In this document: positions 1 to 12,281 of the stretch, piece after piece
Layout: the number at the start of each line of letters is the position of its first letter
Numbering within the stretch: the stretch's first letter is position 1
Assembly (NCBI GenBank): GCA_015956445.1
Contig: WIUZ02000002.1
Location: 558,001-622,000 of the forward strand
Direction: 5' to 3'
From: Thelephora terrestris
Taxonomy: Eukaryota; Basidiomycota; Agaricomycetes; Thelephorales; Thelephoraceae
Length of the DNA: 64,000 bases
Notes under the pieces: generated by a model
What the model was told of the DNA's origin: nothing
The model's input: only the letters and a program-made list of their open reading frames with translations
Databases searched by the model: none
Translations under genes and position numbers: made by a program

Positions 1-1048
1 GGAGGCTTTTCACAGCACCTCTCGTCTCATGACCGCGTTTTTGGAACGGCGGTGCTGGAATCCTGAGATGGACATATTTATTTAACTCTAACTTATGGCT
101 TGTGTGCCTGTACAAGCGAAGGGCCATTCAAGATGGCACCACGGTCCCCCGCGCCTCCGTAGCTAAGATCTAGAGAGAGCCGCCTAATTCTGTACCGTAT
201 GTCTCGTTTCGTAATCTGTTGTTTTGCGCTTGGATTGGATGAATTCCAAGGCAGTGAGGCTCGTAATCTCGGGTTCTGGCTCCACCGAGTCTGAAAGTTA
301 CGAACGAGTTGACCACGTACCGCAACCTACCTCCCCCCGATAACTTGAGCGGTTCTTTTTCTCTTTCTTAAGTCTTCCCACGTCTGTGACCACCCTTGGC
401 CGTGGGGTAGGAGCGCCTTCCAGACACTTCATCACAAGGAAGCGACGACATCAAGGGGGCCAAGTGACTGCTCGCAAAATAAAGGGAAAGGATTCAGTTT
501 CCGTTCCCTTTCAGGATTTCGCTACGGTTTATATGTACCCGCCCGTTCCAGCAACTCAAGACCCTAGAATGGAAAATGATGTCGGCATCCCACATGGCCG
601 ATAAGCGAACTCCAGCCACACCGAAGGTGCTCGACTACCTCACGACCTCCAGCAACCGACCTAGGGTCCACCTTACCGGAGCTCCCATTCTCATATTTCT
701 TGTGGCTACTGTTGCTCTCGTTCAGTATCCTCAGGAGAAACGGCCTCCGGAATTATTAGGAAATTCCTTTTGTTGATCGCTGTCCTGGATGTCGAGTTTC
801 AAGAACCCGTCGGCCACCAAGGCTCAAATGTGTCAGGTACGATACCATTTGCTGGTGCACACACAAGTAAAACCGACAGAAGCGCCTCTAGTTTTGCGGG
901 GTTGAACCTCAATACTATGACCAGATGACGGGGATGCTTCACCCGTTCTGTGGCAAAATGTGTGCCTCGAGAAGCGCCGAAGTGGCGACGGCGGTTTGTG
1001 ATGTGAGGTGACTGTTTGAGCTTTCTTTATTCCTGTGAGGCTAAATGA
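1..1048. other. No confident gene; possible 5' part of the PARP gene
   Basis: Only short open frames without recognisable motifs are visible. Additional 5' exons of the downstream PARP gene could lie here, because the first exon recognised there begins just after an in-frame TGA and carries only part of a Cys/His zinc-binding box. Confidence 0.5.
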
Positions 1049-2309
1049 ATGTTCAAGTACTGTCGACGATACCCAAGGTCTGGATCCCATCCCTTCTGTG
1101 GGTGGACGTGTGCTGTTGCGGCAAAGCAAATGAGATTAGGTTAGTATCTCCTTGCGGAACTGCATCATACATCCGGTGAACTCAGTTTGCAGGGCCCTGC
1201 TCTCTTACCGGCTGTACGCAAGAAGCTACGATGTATCCTATCGGGTCGTATTGGAACTATTGCAGCGCTCGTCACGAGGAGTGAGTTAACCGATTTACGT
1301 CTTTGATGCCGCCGAACTTCAACTCCACCAAGACTTGCGCTGAGGGGATGCATCTCCTGTCGCACCGTCCCGTACATTGGGGATTACTTTCCCCTATGCG
1401 ATCGTTGTGATTCGTATCTGGTCGCCCGTGGTCCCTCTCTTCTCCCTGTACCCCAGGATCATACTACATATTGGGCCGGTGAGTCGTGTACTCGGGTGGT
1501 CGCTGCATTGGGGTGTCCTGATCTTAGCGATGTGTAGTCGCTGATCAGTTCACCGCCGCGTGGGCGCACCCCATCGAAGACAAGCGACCAGAGGTACGGA
1601 TGGTTTACCGGATTATACCTGCCTCTAGTGTTTGGGATAAATACTGGGCACATAGGCGGGTCTATCAAACCAAGCGTTCACGCCTCTGACCGTTTACGTT
1701 TTTTATAGAGATATGCTGGAAGAGAAAGGGAAGTTCCACGTACAGGGAAAGTACCCCGGTAATGAGCGCCTGCTATGGCATGGAACAGTTCGAGCCTGTA
1801 GTCTTGGGGAACCAGGCCAAAACGTATTTTGCACCAGCCTAGATTGTTCCATCTGTTCGATTGCTCGAGGGTCGTTCGACATAACCTCCGCAAGGACGAG
1901 CCGCTTTCAACGATTCGGACCCGGGATATACACTTCCTCCAAGTCGTCTAAGTGGGTATAGGGTTATTCGACGCCTCAAATTTTCCCTTCTGAAAGGATT
2001 TTAGGTCAGACCACTACGCCAAAAACAGGATCGCGTCACCCTGGAAAGCAATGTTACTGAATAACGTCCTCGCTGGATCTGAATACACGACGATGTTTGA
2101 TGCAACCCACCTCAAAGGGCCGCCTCTGGGATACGACTCAGTATGCATCTTGTTATTTTGGTATTGAACTATCCCAAGCGCTGACTTGCCTCGACAAACA
2201 GGTGCACGGAAAACCTGGTGGAAAGCTTAATTATGACGAGTTGGTCGTCTATACCGATCATGCAATCCGCCCCGCGTACCTCGTGATGTACGAACTTGTT
2301 TGCAACTGA
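1049..2309 (+). CDS. PARP-type ADP-ribosyltransferase with N-terminal Cys-rich zinc-binding region
   Basis: Transfers ADP-ribose from NAD+ to target molecules. I joined seven exons (1049-1139, 1193-1280, 1345-1478, 1538-1655, 1709-1951, 2005-2140, 2202-2309); all phases agree and give about 305 residues. The N-terminal third has spaced Cys/His boxes (HPFCGWTC, CSLTGC, CISC, LCDRC), as in basidiomycete PARP-domain proteins. The catalytic part shows NERLLWHGT, FGPGIYTSSKSSKSDHYA and LNYDELVVY, which supply the H, Y and E of the classical PARP triad, so an active transferase is likely. It ends AIRPAYLVMYELVCN and stop. The intron at 1656-1708 appears to use a GC donor. The start is uncertain: ATG 1049 directly follows a TGA in the same frame, so a further 5' exon is possible. 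Confidence 0.85.
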
Positions 2310-3020
2310 GTATATCTCGTTTTCTTTGCTCCTGCACTGTAGGCATCCTTGATGGATGAACATGTACGTGTACGTTTCTCAGGCAAGCAATTGTACCAAG
2401 AAATGGGGTGTTGATAGTGATGCCTCTGTCTAACCCGGGAATCACTTCTCTGGGCCACACACCTTACGGAAAGGATACGGGATACGGCCAGGTGCACTGT
2501 CCGGGGGATTATGAATTCCTTGAAAGCGACTATTCCCACCGCTCTGGGGTACCAGCACCCTGAGTCACACCCACTCCGCAACCGGCCTCCTTTTTTACCC
2601 AGACCGGCCGAACGTGGATGCAAGTCATTGAGACCCTTTACGTATGTTTCGTAGACGCAGGTCCACGCGGAGATGGCTGTGAAACGGGCGGCTGGACAGA
2701 ATCGCGCCGAGAATTTTCCAGCGGCCAACTTAGGCTCGAAAAGTGTGTGCAACCCATCGATATCTGCGTTATATAGGTCGGGTTAGTACGAGTGAACTCA
2801 GCGATGGGAATCGGCCCGTCATCGCGGGGGTCTCAACCGGAAGCCCGGGCCGAGAGAAAGTGGGCGAACCCGAGTCACATGACGACGAAAACATTGGAAT
2901 CGGAAGCGGTCATCATCATGTAGCGAAGAGCAACGATAATGTCGACTTTGATTTCACCCTCTCAAACGGCGTAAACAAACCAACTGCCCTTTCCAGCCAA
3001 TACCTCCGACATCGCCCGAC
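2310..3020. other. Intergenic, no gene recognised
   Basis: A 164-codon minus-strand frame (2258-2752) overlaps the PARP 3' exon and has no recognisable motif. I treat it as chance. Confidence 0.5.
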
Positions 3021-3557
3021 ATGCTCGAGCAACAGCACCAGACGGTTGACGTGAAACCACTCCCAACTATCCCTCCCAACACGGTCGAAGAAACGGCTGG
3101 GAACGACTACCCTGGGTGCGCACGAGAACATTTTCATGTTATAGCGAACTTTTGCCCTTTATTGACGAAGGGAAGTTTTTCCAGCCAATCCACGTCAGAT
3201 CAAAAGGAGACGTTTGGCCTGTTCAAGAAACTTGCGAGCAAGCTCAAATCTCCCGCCGCAGCGCAGCCCAATACGACTCAAACCTCCCCAAGAACCAGTC
3301 CGACAGTCCGTGCAAAAAACCCACCGCCACTGGCGAATGACTTTACTTCCAAAGAGCAGCGAGAGGCCGCTCTGCGGGAGCGTGGGCTAATTGCTGCCCC
3401 GAAGAAAGACTTGTCGCAGATAGAGCAGGACCTCGATCAGAAGTACGCGAAGGTTGCTCCTGTCCCTAAAGATCAGACGACCAAGGGTGGTCAGCAGAGT
3501 GCTGCAGAGAAGATCAGGCAAGAATGGAAGGCGAAGAACCAGGCTGGTCGCATCTAG
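3021..3557 (+). CDS. Conserved hypothetical protein, short paralogue of the gene at 17074-18998
   Basis: An open frame of 178 codons from ATG 3021. No known domain is recognised. Three blocks match the much longer protein at 17074-18998: GLFKKLASKLK (there GLFRKLTTRLK), AALRERGLIAAPKKDLSQIE (there AALQQCGLVAPPPRDLSQLE) and SAAEKIRQEWKAKN (there SSAERIRREWQAKN). The product stops six residues after the third block, so it consists almost only of this module, whereas the paralogue has a long Ser-rich extension. The N-terminal 60 codons do not align, and a small intron there cannot be excluded although the frame is open throughout. The high charge and EW/KAKN ending suggest a helical, probably cytosolic protein. 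The function is unknown. Confidence 0.65.
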   Translation: MLEQQHQTVDVKPLPTIPPNTVEETAGNDYPGCAREHFHVIANFCPLLTKGSFSSQSTSDQKETFGLFKKLASKLKSPAAAQPNTTQTSPRTSPTVRAKNPPPLANDFTSKEQREAALRERGLIAAPKKDLSQIEQDLDQKYAKVAPVPKDQTTKGGQQSAAEKIRQEWKAKNQAGRI

Positions 3558-4016
3558 CCTTCGACCACCAGGCCACCTTTACTCGCCCCCACAGTGTGTT
3601 CCCCGGAATCATTGGGAAGTGCGCCCGCCTTGGGTTTCTTGACCGTTCAGGGAATCGCTACGGCCTGATGAGACGCTGAGCAATTTTCCAAAGCAGAGTT
3701 ACCACTATGACGCACTCCCCTCTGACCTTCTCTCCAATATCTTTTCACTTGGCGCCAATGATATCTACGGCGGCCGAACAAACTTAACATTCTCATATCC
3801 CCGCTCACTTCCCTTATCTCGCTCCCACCGTTGCCAAAAATGCACCACAATTCTCCGCTCCCTCTGTACCGTCTTGCTGTTCTGTGCTCTTCCGTTGCTT
3901 AGATGTTGTGTATCCCGTGCTATAGATAACGTCCTCTTCTGATTTCACTTCGCTCGAAGCTGAACGTATAACCCACATTGAACATATAGAGTCTTGAACA
4001 GAGAAGGTAGCAGGAT
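3558..4016. other. Intergenic, 3' region of preceding gene
   Basis: A pyrimidine-rich stretch precedes the tRNA gene. No reading frame with recognisable content is seen. Confidence 0.5.
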
Positions 4017-4104
4017 GGTCCTGTAGCGTAATGGTTAACGCGCCAGTTTCCGGCTGTTACGTACGCCTCGCTGGAGATTGCAGATTCGAGTTCTGCCAGG
4101 ATCG
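4017..4104 (+). tRNA. tRNA-Arg (anticodon CCG) with a 15-nt intron
   Basis: All four arms fold. The acceptor GGTCCTG (4017-4023) pairs with CAGGATC (4097-4103), with one G-U, and G4104 is the discriminator. The D stem is GCGT/ACGC (4026-4029 with 4038-4041). The anticodon stem CCAGT/GCTGG (4043-4047 with 4070-4074) carries loop bases TTCCGG, so the anticodon CCG (4050-4052) reads CGG (Arg). The T arm is GCAGA-TTCGAGT-TCTGC. Extra bases 4054-4068 sit at the canonical intron site after position 37. The D loop and T arm provide the internal A and B boxes for RNA polymerase III. Confidence 0.92.
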
Positions 4105-4117
4105 TTTTTTTCCTTTT
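4105..4117 (+). terminator. RNA polymerase III terminator of the tRNA gene
   Basis: A run of six T starts directly after the discriminator base, followed by CC and a second T run, as expected for Pol III termination. Confidence 0.8.
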
Positions 4118-4744
4118 TCAAACCCCCATATCCTTAAATCCTTTATCAGCCGCAGTAACAATCCTCTCCCGTCAAGCGCCGATGCCAACTCGTCCTACCA
4201 TCACGTCTGAAATCATCAGCCGTGGCTGAATTCAGTCCCTAACCGGTAAGCTTCCATCGGACATCCCAGGATTCGACTGAGTGTATGGATCAGCAAAATC
4301 ACGGTATGTGGTGGACGTTGTGCGCATAAAAAGCCCTCGAAACGCGTTTGGGCTAGGGTCCAGGGTATATAAATGGAACGCCCGGGGGTTTTAGACGGGT
4401 TCAACCTCGAGAGCACAACGGAAGCGAGGAAAACGCTCGACGCCGAATGGGTAGCTCATGCTAGGAACGCACGAAGAGCCACCGCTATGCTCCCAAGCAA
4501 TTTCGACTACCTCGTATGACCGATGGAATCGCCAATCTTCGGAGCGCCCAACATTCAGATCAAACCGCACCCTGAGCCCTAGATTCTGCGATGGGGTGGA
4601 GGTGGACCGTGTCTTCCCACTGCTTGACACGCCTCTGTTCCATGCATAAGTGACTATCTTATATCTCCTTGGCGTTCGTAGGTTCATTGGCGCTGGGCCA
4701 CATCGCATACACCGCGAAGTCCGAGATGTGGTCGCCAGATACCT

Positions 4745-5960
4745 GGTACGGTCGGGTTCTTACAGGTGGTAACGGTGGCCTTGGGGGATGTAAGCATTCT
4801 TCTTGCATCCACCTGGTCTAGTTTCAACTGATTGTACGTTCAGGGCTCGAATACAACACCCTCGGCCGTGTGCTTCCTCCTTCCACTTTGCTGCAATCAA
4901 TGCAAACAATGGACACGGCACACTGTATCCGTTCCTCAATCCAGTTCGTCGAGATTCGTCGCGAACCCCTCACGGATTCCTACTACGCACGTGGCCGCGC
5001 TCCTCGGAAACAAGATCATCCCGATGTATTGCAACGGGTGTTCCGCCGGTGGGAGGCAAGGGATACCCGCTGGTCCTTAACCGCTGAAGCATTTGATGGC
5101 ATTCTTCTCGGGTCTTGATTGGAATCAGTTCCTTGGCGCCTTTGAAATCTGGGCTTCTTTTGCGGCCGCTAATACAAACAGTGGGATTTCTGCATTCTAA
5201 TGAAGCACGACGGTCACACCAGAGGGTTTTCCAGACAATTCGACCCAGCTCGGTGGAAAGGTACACGGGCTCGTCAACGACTCTGCCCTTTGTTCATGGA
5301 TCCTATCGGACACCCCCTGACCCAAGGCCGGGCTCATGGGTGATTGTATTGGCCTATCCTTGGGCCCAAAGGGGAAGTAATCGCCCCCGGGTTCGGTGCT
5401 GGAGCAGAGGGTTACCTCTTCTTGCAGGTTTCAATGATCACTGGTCTCGGAAATATACTCACGGCGGTACGGTGGCCCAACTTAGTTGAACCGTATTGAG
5501 CCTACCCCCTTTTTCTACACGGTTGCGAATCTGCAAATATCGTTGACCCGGCCGGAACCTCTGGTTGGACAAACGCGGTCGATGGATTGGGCAAATTCGA
5601 TGGGGTCTTCACGATTCGTGGCATCCGCAATCCTGTATTCTAACCCCCGAGGACGTGGCACTCTTCTCTGTCCACAGGCAATACCCAGTTATTCCAGGTG
5701 TTTCTATGGAATCGTGCCATCCGGAATCCCGTCTCCGGTCGGGGGACGCATCGTCAGGTCCGTGCAGACTCGGTGTTCTATTATGGGCCACAATGATACA
5801 GCAGTTTGACGGTTTGTGGCCTTCAACGTCTCTTCATGGTCCCTGGCGAGGGATGCGAATGAGCCCTCACGCACACACTTAATGTCGACGTCTCGATGAG
5901 CTTGGTTGAATGGGTTGGGGGTGCACGCGCTCCGCATATTGAAATCGGCCTTTCCGACGA
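4745..5960 (+). pseudogene. Decayed tannase/feruloyl esterase family gene
   Basis: Recognisable family blocks occur in the right order on the plus strand but in different frames with stops between them: GGNGGLGGC near 4770; GLEYNTLG near 4850; HFAAINANNGHG near 4890; THVAALLGNKIIP and MYCNGCSAGGRQG near 5000-5065 (the nucleophilic Ser lies in the CSAGGRQG box); AEAFDGILLGS then LDWNQFLGAFEIWASF near 5085-5170; LTPEDVALFSVHRQY near 5640; and SLVEWVGGARAP near 5900. The family normally has an uninterrupted secreted enzyme of about 500 residues that hydrolyses aromatic esters. Here the first part is compressed, frames shift at least three times, and the middle (5180-5620) aligns poorly, so the copy is dead. 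Undetected introns explain some but not all of the shifts. Confidence 0.8.
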
Positions 5961-6308
5961 GGGTCAAGAGAGGAAACATGGCTCGTGGCCAAGCAGGAAG
6001 AGCGTGTGGGACGGAACCAATTGGAACTGTGCCCACGCATGATGCAGGGCATTTAACACTCGACCCACGACTTTGGATAGGAACCCCTTTATTTGATTTT
6101 CGCACAAAACACCCTATGCCCTACGCGTATGTAGCATCGAAAGTGGTGATATCCATCTAACCTCCTGCACTTCAACATCCCCCCCCGTACAGGAACTCCC
6201 CCGCGTGTCAGGTCGATCTGGGCTGCTGTGAGCACGCAATGGAACTGCGACGCTTGTGGCAACCTACCTTCTATGTTCCACCTGCGATGATCAAGGTGGC
6301 CATCGACC
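5961..6308. other. Convergent intergenic space
   Basis: This holds the last traces of the tannase relic and presumably the 3' UTR of the minus-strand WLM gene. Nothing else is seen. Confidence 0.4.
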
Positions 6309-8624
6309 TCACAAGTCGGTAGGTCGAACGCTCCCACAGGCGTCGCAGCTGAGGTGTCCAGGCTGGTTCTCCCTGCAAAAAATATCGGTGATCGGTCAGT
6401 TTACGCTCATAGGGAATGGAAGAGATAAAAATAGAACACTGAAATGGAGGCTAGTGGATGGAGGGGGTGAAAAAGGGCGTACAATGTACATATTGGACAA
6501 GCCCATTTCCCGTTTGAGGGAACATGCGGTTTGCATGTGACAGAGGTTGAGGTAACGTTTTGTTGGATGTCACAGACGCCTCCGGATTCGGAAATAGTTG
6601 TTGTCGTCACGCCCGCGACGGGGGAGTCGTCGCCCTCCTCTTCGTCGGTGCTGAGGCTAAGGTCGATAACCTCGCCGTCGGTAGCCGTTAACAACCCGGT
6701 AGAGTTTTGCATATCTTTGGGAGCCGTTGGTTCGCCATTGCGTGAGTCGCCAGGAAGATGAAAGAATCCGGCGCAGTCCTCGAGTTTGCTTTGCCGCTTC
6801 AGCTGGTCGAGTGATGAGTCTCCCGTCTGGATTGAGTCGAGGAGGGCTTTTCGGCGGTCGTCGTCACGTTCTACCTTTGCGAACTCGACCTCCTCGTCTG
6901 ACCCGGACGAGGCGTTGTCGTCTGAAGCTTGTTCTGTAGGTGCACGAACAGTAAGCCTTGGTCAACGGCGCGAGGGCTGGTAGATAACTTGCCTTCGGTC
7001 GTCTGCTGTTGCGTTAATGCAGAGAACCTCTTCTCGGCCGCCAAGGCGCGCTCCTCTCTCGCCCGGTTGCTGTGTAGTTGGATGAGTCTCGGTGCAACAC
7101 TTCCTACGGCTGCATGTACCTTTGAGCTCGTTTCCTAAATCCAGTCCCTGGACCGCCAGACGTCCCATCGTTCAGTGTCTTGCCCTCGCCCCCAAAGTCT
7201 TTGGTGACCTTCAATCCAGGTTTACGCTTCTTGGCGGTCTGAGCACCAGTGTGATTCGACGGGCCTGCTTGAGGGGTACGGTCGGCTCGTTGTCGACGCC
7301 GCTTCAAAGTCTTTGGCCTAGTTCGTTGTTGAGCGCCGCCGCACTGTCGAAAGAGAGAAGGGTCGAAGGAGAGAAGTCACATCGTCAGCGAGAGGTAAAG
7401 GATTGGGGACGAGGAATAAGGGAGACGAACAAGATATTCTGGCGCAAAGCCCTCGTCGAGTGCCGAGCATCCCTGAGAGAGAGTCGGGGCTGAAAGTCGT
7501 TGACCTGAAGACCAATAACCTGTTTTCCAAAGCCCCTTTTATGGAGTTCAAAACCACAATTGACGAGAGGAATCGCGTGAGAGAAAACCATAATTTCCGG
7601 ATAAAACCATCAAAATTGGCGCAAGCAGTTTTGGAATACGAAATGTGACCAGGCCATAATCAGGCATTCCGAAGGATCGGATATCAAAAATGTTGGGATA
7701 TAGAATGGGTGAGAAAGGTGGGCGAAGGCACGGCATTCAGAAACGTCTTATTTACGCTAGATCCGCACGTGTCATACGCACCGTCGCCATAATACCCTCG
7801 CTGTTGGAGGACCAAAACCTCTGAACGAAGCTTGCTCCACAGTCGTTGAAACTGCGAGCCGTGATTCATGTGTTTGATATGCGCCAGCTGCTCGTGAAAT
7901 GAATTGGTCAGTTGTACGTGTAGGAGATATAGGTTCGTGCAATCATTAGCAGGGATTTGCGTGCGTGAGAATCGTCAAGAAGCAATCGGGGCAGGGACGC
8001 GCCAGCGGAGGGGTGATGGTAGCAGCGTCATAAGGTGATTGAAATCGAGGGACGAGATAGCATAATCGAAATACCGGGCGCAAGATGAGAAGCACCCCAA
8101 TACAAGAACGGTCGGAACACACCTCATGACAGAGAGTGCTAAGTAAATAGGGCACTGGCAAGAACGATCCATCTCTTCTACGAAGGACGAGCTCTACGAG
8201 CGCAGGAGTTGTTATTGAGTTGACCTTGGCCGCGCTTCCGGCAGAATATGGCAGGGAAATAAGGACCACTGACCAATCGACTCCCCCGCGTTCCAGTTTC
8301 GGCCCGCAAAGACGGTGTTCCATTCATACTGGGAGAAAGGGACGTTCAAGAAATTAGATGCCGACTCCACTTGCCAGTGATCATCGATCACTTGCCCCGA
8401 ACCTGGCGGTCTTCAGGAGGATCATGAAAGTTTGTGACACATACCTCCTCAAAGCTATTTATGGTGAATCCATGTGCCTTCATCACGGGTTTCACTTGTG
8501 CAGCAAGGGCTCTCAAAAGCTCCCGCGCACGTTCGCGTCCACCCCCGGGTGTTGGTAGAGCCGTAATGAAGTTAATGAAAGGGTTAGGATTGGTCTCCTT
8601 CTCGTTTAAACGTAAGTGAACCAT
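6309..8624 (-). CDS. WLM-domain metalloprotease with C-terminal RanBP2-type zinc finger (Wss1-like DNA-protein crosslink protease)
   Basis: WLM proteins related to yeast Wss1 cleave proteins crosslinked to DNA and act with SUMO and Cdc48 in the nucleus. Exon 1 (8445-8624, ATG 8624) opens directly with the domain (MVHLRLNEKETNPNPFINF). Then come FAGRNWNAGESIELVLRRRD (exons 8274-8328 and 8123-8193) and, split by an intron, CHE|LAHIKHMNHG, giving the zinc-binding HELAH plus the third ligand. A 42-nt exon (7431-7472, GFAPEYL) leads into CGGAQQRTRP (7120-7343). The exons at 7069-6993 and 6933-6483 encode an acidic tail with VIDLSLSTDEEEGDD, which resembles a SUMO-interacting motif. The last exons give WACPICTLENQPGHLSCDAC, a RanBP2-type finger. 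The intron 6934-6992 appears to be GC-AG. The join between about 7780 and 7472 is unresolved. Confidence 0.88.
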
Positions 8625-11600
8625 AGGAAGTAGGCTGTGTACACGTTATTGAAGACGTTTAATGGACCGCGATGGTGGGGGGTGCGAAGACGGGTCCTGA
8701 CTAGGGCGACGCGTTGAAGAAGACGCGGTCATTAACGAGATCGCTGATGGGGCTTTTGACAAACAACACCAAACACATCGCTCCGTGAAGGAACGGCGGC
8801 CATCAGCGTGCAAGACAACCCACCTCGTTTGTTGCATAAGATTCTAAGAAGGTGATCGACTCACGGTTTCATGCATAAGGGGAAAAACCCGTCTCATGCG
8901 TTTCTACCCCATTTGCGATTTTCTGGCTTTCTTTCAACTTACATAAGTGAGTGACCTTCCGTAGTGAGTTTCTAGTCGCCATTAGGATGTCAAAAGCATC
9001 GGCAAAATTCCGGACGGTTGATCATGTAGTCGCAGGTACGTCCTAGTCACTATTGGTACTGGTTTCTGTTTGACCTTGCCTTCACCATGGACGAGATCCT
9101 CTAGCCAGCACACCACACCACCTCAACATACAGCTCGCGGAAGAGAGCAGCCATGGCGAGGGCACGATCACCGTGAAAGTCAATGGTAGTATGCGCATAG
9201 GGTCACACGAGCCGATGAGGTTTACGCTGAAAGCATGCTAGCGGTCGAAGCGGGGTGCGGGGAGACATAGAACAACGCCCTATCTGACCCCCAAACCGAG
9301 GACCCCAGTGGCGTTCAAAAATGTTTGGATTCTAAACGAGACAAATGTGTAGACTTCCAAACTGCAGGTTTATAAACGTCAACCTGAGCCCCAGACAATG
9401 GCCTGTCCCTGATGGCCTCCTTTTCCAGTCGGGATATTCGACGCATGAAAACTCCGAATACCATGAAAACATGAAAAGTCACTCAGTCACTGGGTGATGT
9501 CTACGGCTTCAATAATTTAACCTAACGTCCACGGTGGGGGATCTACCAGCATTTGGCTAGTAGGGAAAATAAGTTAGCGGCCCGGCCACCATTTCGGGTC
9601 CAAATGTTTGCTTCCCCGCTCAGGGCTCTCAGAAAATAGCCCATTGCCTCCGGCCGCTGCATTGTTAGCGGCCTCTTGAAAGGGGAGATCGTGGACAGGA
9701 GATCCGACACGGACACGACATATCAGCGACTTCCCAGAGTCGCAATGCAGATCACGCGTCTCTGGAAATTAAAAGGGAAAATAAGCGCTGCTTTCGTCGT
9801 GCGGCCGCATACCCAACAGGGTATGGATTATCGGGTACCCTGAGCCTCGAGTTTTGATGCTAAGTACGTGATCAAGTACTTACAAGGGAAGACATAGGAG
9901 AGCGGGCATAAAAAAGAGAGAGAAAGCGAGGATGACACTGATAAGTGAAACATGCGATAGAACCTGCCGCTTGTAGGTAACGCTTTGAGAACGATAGAGG
10001 AAAAATTAACTGAAATACACCGAAGCCATCATGTGATAGGGATATCAGGCTCCTACACCTACACAGTCTACAATCTTGGAGGTCTAGAGATCGATCGTCC
10101 CCCTTACTTCCTTCTAAAGGTATCTACCTGCGAGGTCTACGTGTGCGTTTCCAATAACACAAGAGGGAGCTGGAAGACCGTCCGTAGGGCCACACCGTAT
10201 ACGTACGAGCTTTGGTGTGTTTCCTACGGCGATGGGGATGGGTGGCTGTCTGTAGGACTAGAGTAGACTATAGAAATGTTCATCCATCGTAGGGTGGTGC
10301 CACTAGCTAGAGTCCACTAGCAAATATCCAGATTCTCAGGCTGCTCGGCCCGAGCCGCATGGCCACCGACTGCATACGATGACCTGGACCTCCTCCGCAC
10401 CATCGCTTTCCAGCATTAGCTCGGAATCATCGAGAAGCAAGTCCCTGGATCGGTTGCGCTCCATCGTTTGCGATGAGAATTGTGGGTGGTCGATAGAGAA
10501 CCGGCGCATCGCTGGCAGTGATAGCCTCCAAGATAACGCGGCCCGAGGCCCATCGGGATACTCTGCCGATTTGAGATAATGGACAATGTACATCTCGAGA
10601 TCCTAAAAGGTCACCACGTCCCGACACAACGGTCAGGGTCCTGACGGTTCCCTAGAAGGGTATTGATATCTGGGCTTGCGTGCACTGCCCGCGGTCTAGC
10701 CACCTAATCCGAGACACGTGCCTGATGGACTAGCGGCAAATCCTGCGAATCATCATTATCGCGAACGACCAACATCATCGCTCTTTCCTGCAAGTCTGGC
10801 ATAGGCCACCCACCCTGAGAGTGGGCCGATTTCGTTTCCCCGCTCCACTGGTTTGGCGAAATTACCATCGCAATCCGTCGTGCCGCTCGAGGCCCATGAG
10901 AAGTGTTTAGCTTAGCAGCCGGCACTCTCGGACCGTCCCGTGGCCGACTTGACGCTGACGAACATGGTAAACGTTCCTGCCTGAGGACATATATAAGCGG
11001 CTCATTCCGTCTTGAACCTGGCACTACTGACGCCAACACGGTTAACGACTAACTCGAGGCGCTTCTTGCGCATGGGGCCGCCTGAAAAACTCGGCGAATT
11101 CCTTCGGAAATACGCAGCGCAATTGGGATCGACTCAGCAAATGCGGGTGCAACTCCCCGGGCGTTACGACTTCCTCTGTCATGGACCTCCATCGTCGATT
11201 ATTTTCTGACAACCTCCGATTCAAGTTCAATGACACTTTTCCACCCGCTTTGTTGATCGGGCCCTCGTGCATCCGACGATCAGGAAAATGTAGATCAATC
11301 GATTGCTTCTTTCTGCGAAGGCCCTTAAATATTTCGGTGTCGAGTGGGTCCCGAGTAATACGTGCCTTCAGTCGTCATAACTGGACGTGGCATTCGGTCG
11401 CCCCTCCTGACTAATATGAGGTCCTCCTCCCGGTCCCCCGCAGCCGGGCCTCTCAAAACGCATAACCCTAAAATTCCTTGTGGGAAAGGTCAGTGCTGAT
11501 GAATCAGTTCAGGATTTCGGTCCCTTTTGGGTCTTACTCGGCGCCTTCGATACTGACGAGATAGTTCTTCCGTTCGTCTCCTCTTTCGGGCTTTTCACAG

Positions 11601-12281
11601 TCGTTCTGTGTTTTATAGGGACGGGGGATCAAATATCAAGATTGGGAGGCCTCAGGAGGCGAGGCTCCACGTGGGCAGGAATGGTCTTTATCGGGATAAA
11701 ACAGCTCATAAGGGACAACAAGTACATGCGGCGGGGGACCGGTTTGATTGGCCCTCCGAGCACAGTTGCTGGTGGGATCGAAGAGGTACTATAGTGGATG
11801 CGCTGCGTTTTGCGAAAGCCTAGTGGATACCAATCACAAGGAACGCGTACAATTGCCCAAGTCGATGAGACTCGGTCGATTTTTTTTGTCGCCTCTTAGG
11901 TAAGCGCCTATCTTCAGGGGCCCTGCACCAACTGAACTTGTAATTTTCGCCGAAATTCACTGAAAACATAAGGCGCAGTATTTTTGACCAGCGAATTTTG
12001 CCATCCGTTCGAACGATTTCGGATTGCGCATTGCGCACCATCTTCCAAGCGCCGCGTTTCGCGCTCTTCGAATGCAAGTTTGAGAAGATCGAACGCTCAC
12101 AAAACCGGTCCATTTCAAATTCTAAAAGTACAAAGCACGGTCTACATGGCATTGCAGAGTCCGCCGAGGGCCAGGGTATTATTGGCCGTAGCCGCGAGAA
12201 CTTCTCCTCAACACTTTGGGTATACCAGGGGTTCGATACATAGTTTCGAGGACGAGGACGACCGACCGACGATCGGCGGTA
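8625..12281. other. Gene-poor 3.7-kb stretch
   Basis: There are scattered frames of fewer than 115 codons on both strands (for example 9985-10266 plus, 10336-10593 minus, 10704-11039 minus, 11480-11794 plus) with no motif I recognise. I saw no reverse transcriptase, transposase or terminal repeat. It may hold strongly decayed genes or promoter DNA. Confidence 0.45.

Noticed and set aside
2258-2752. 164-codon minus-strand frame overlapping the PARP gene
   Set aside because: It runs antisense to a well-supported PARP exon and shows no domain.
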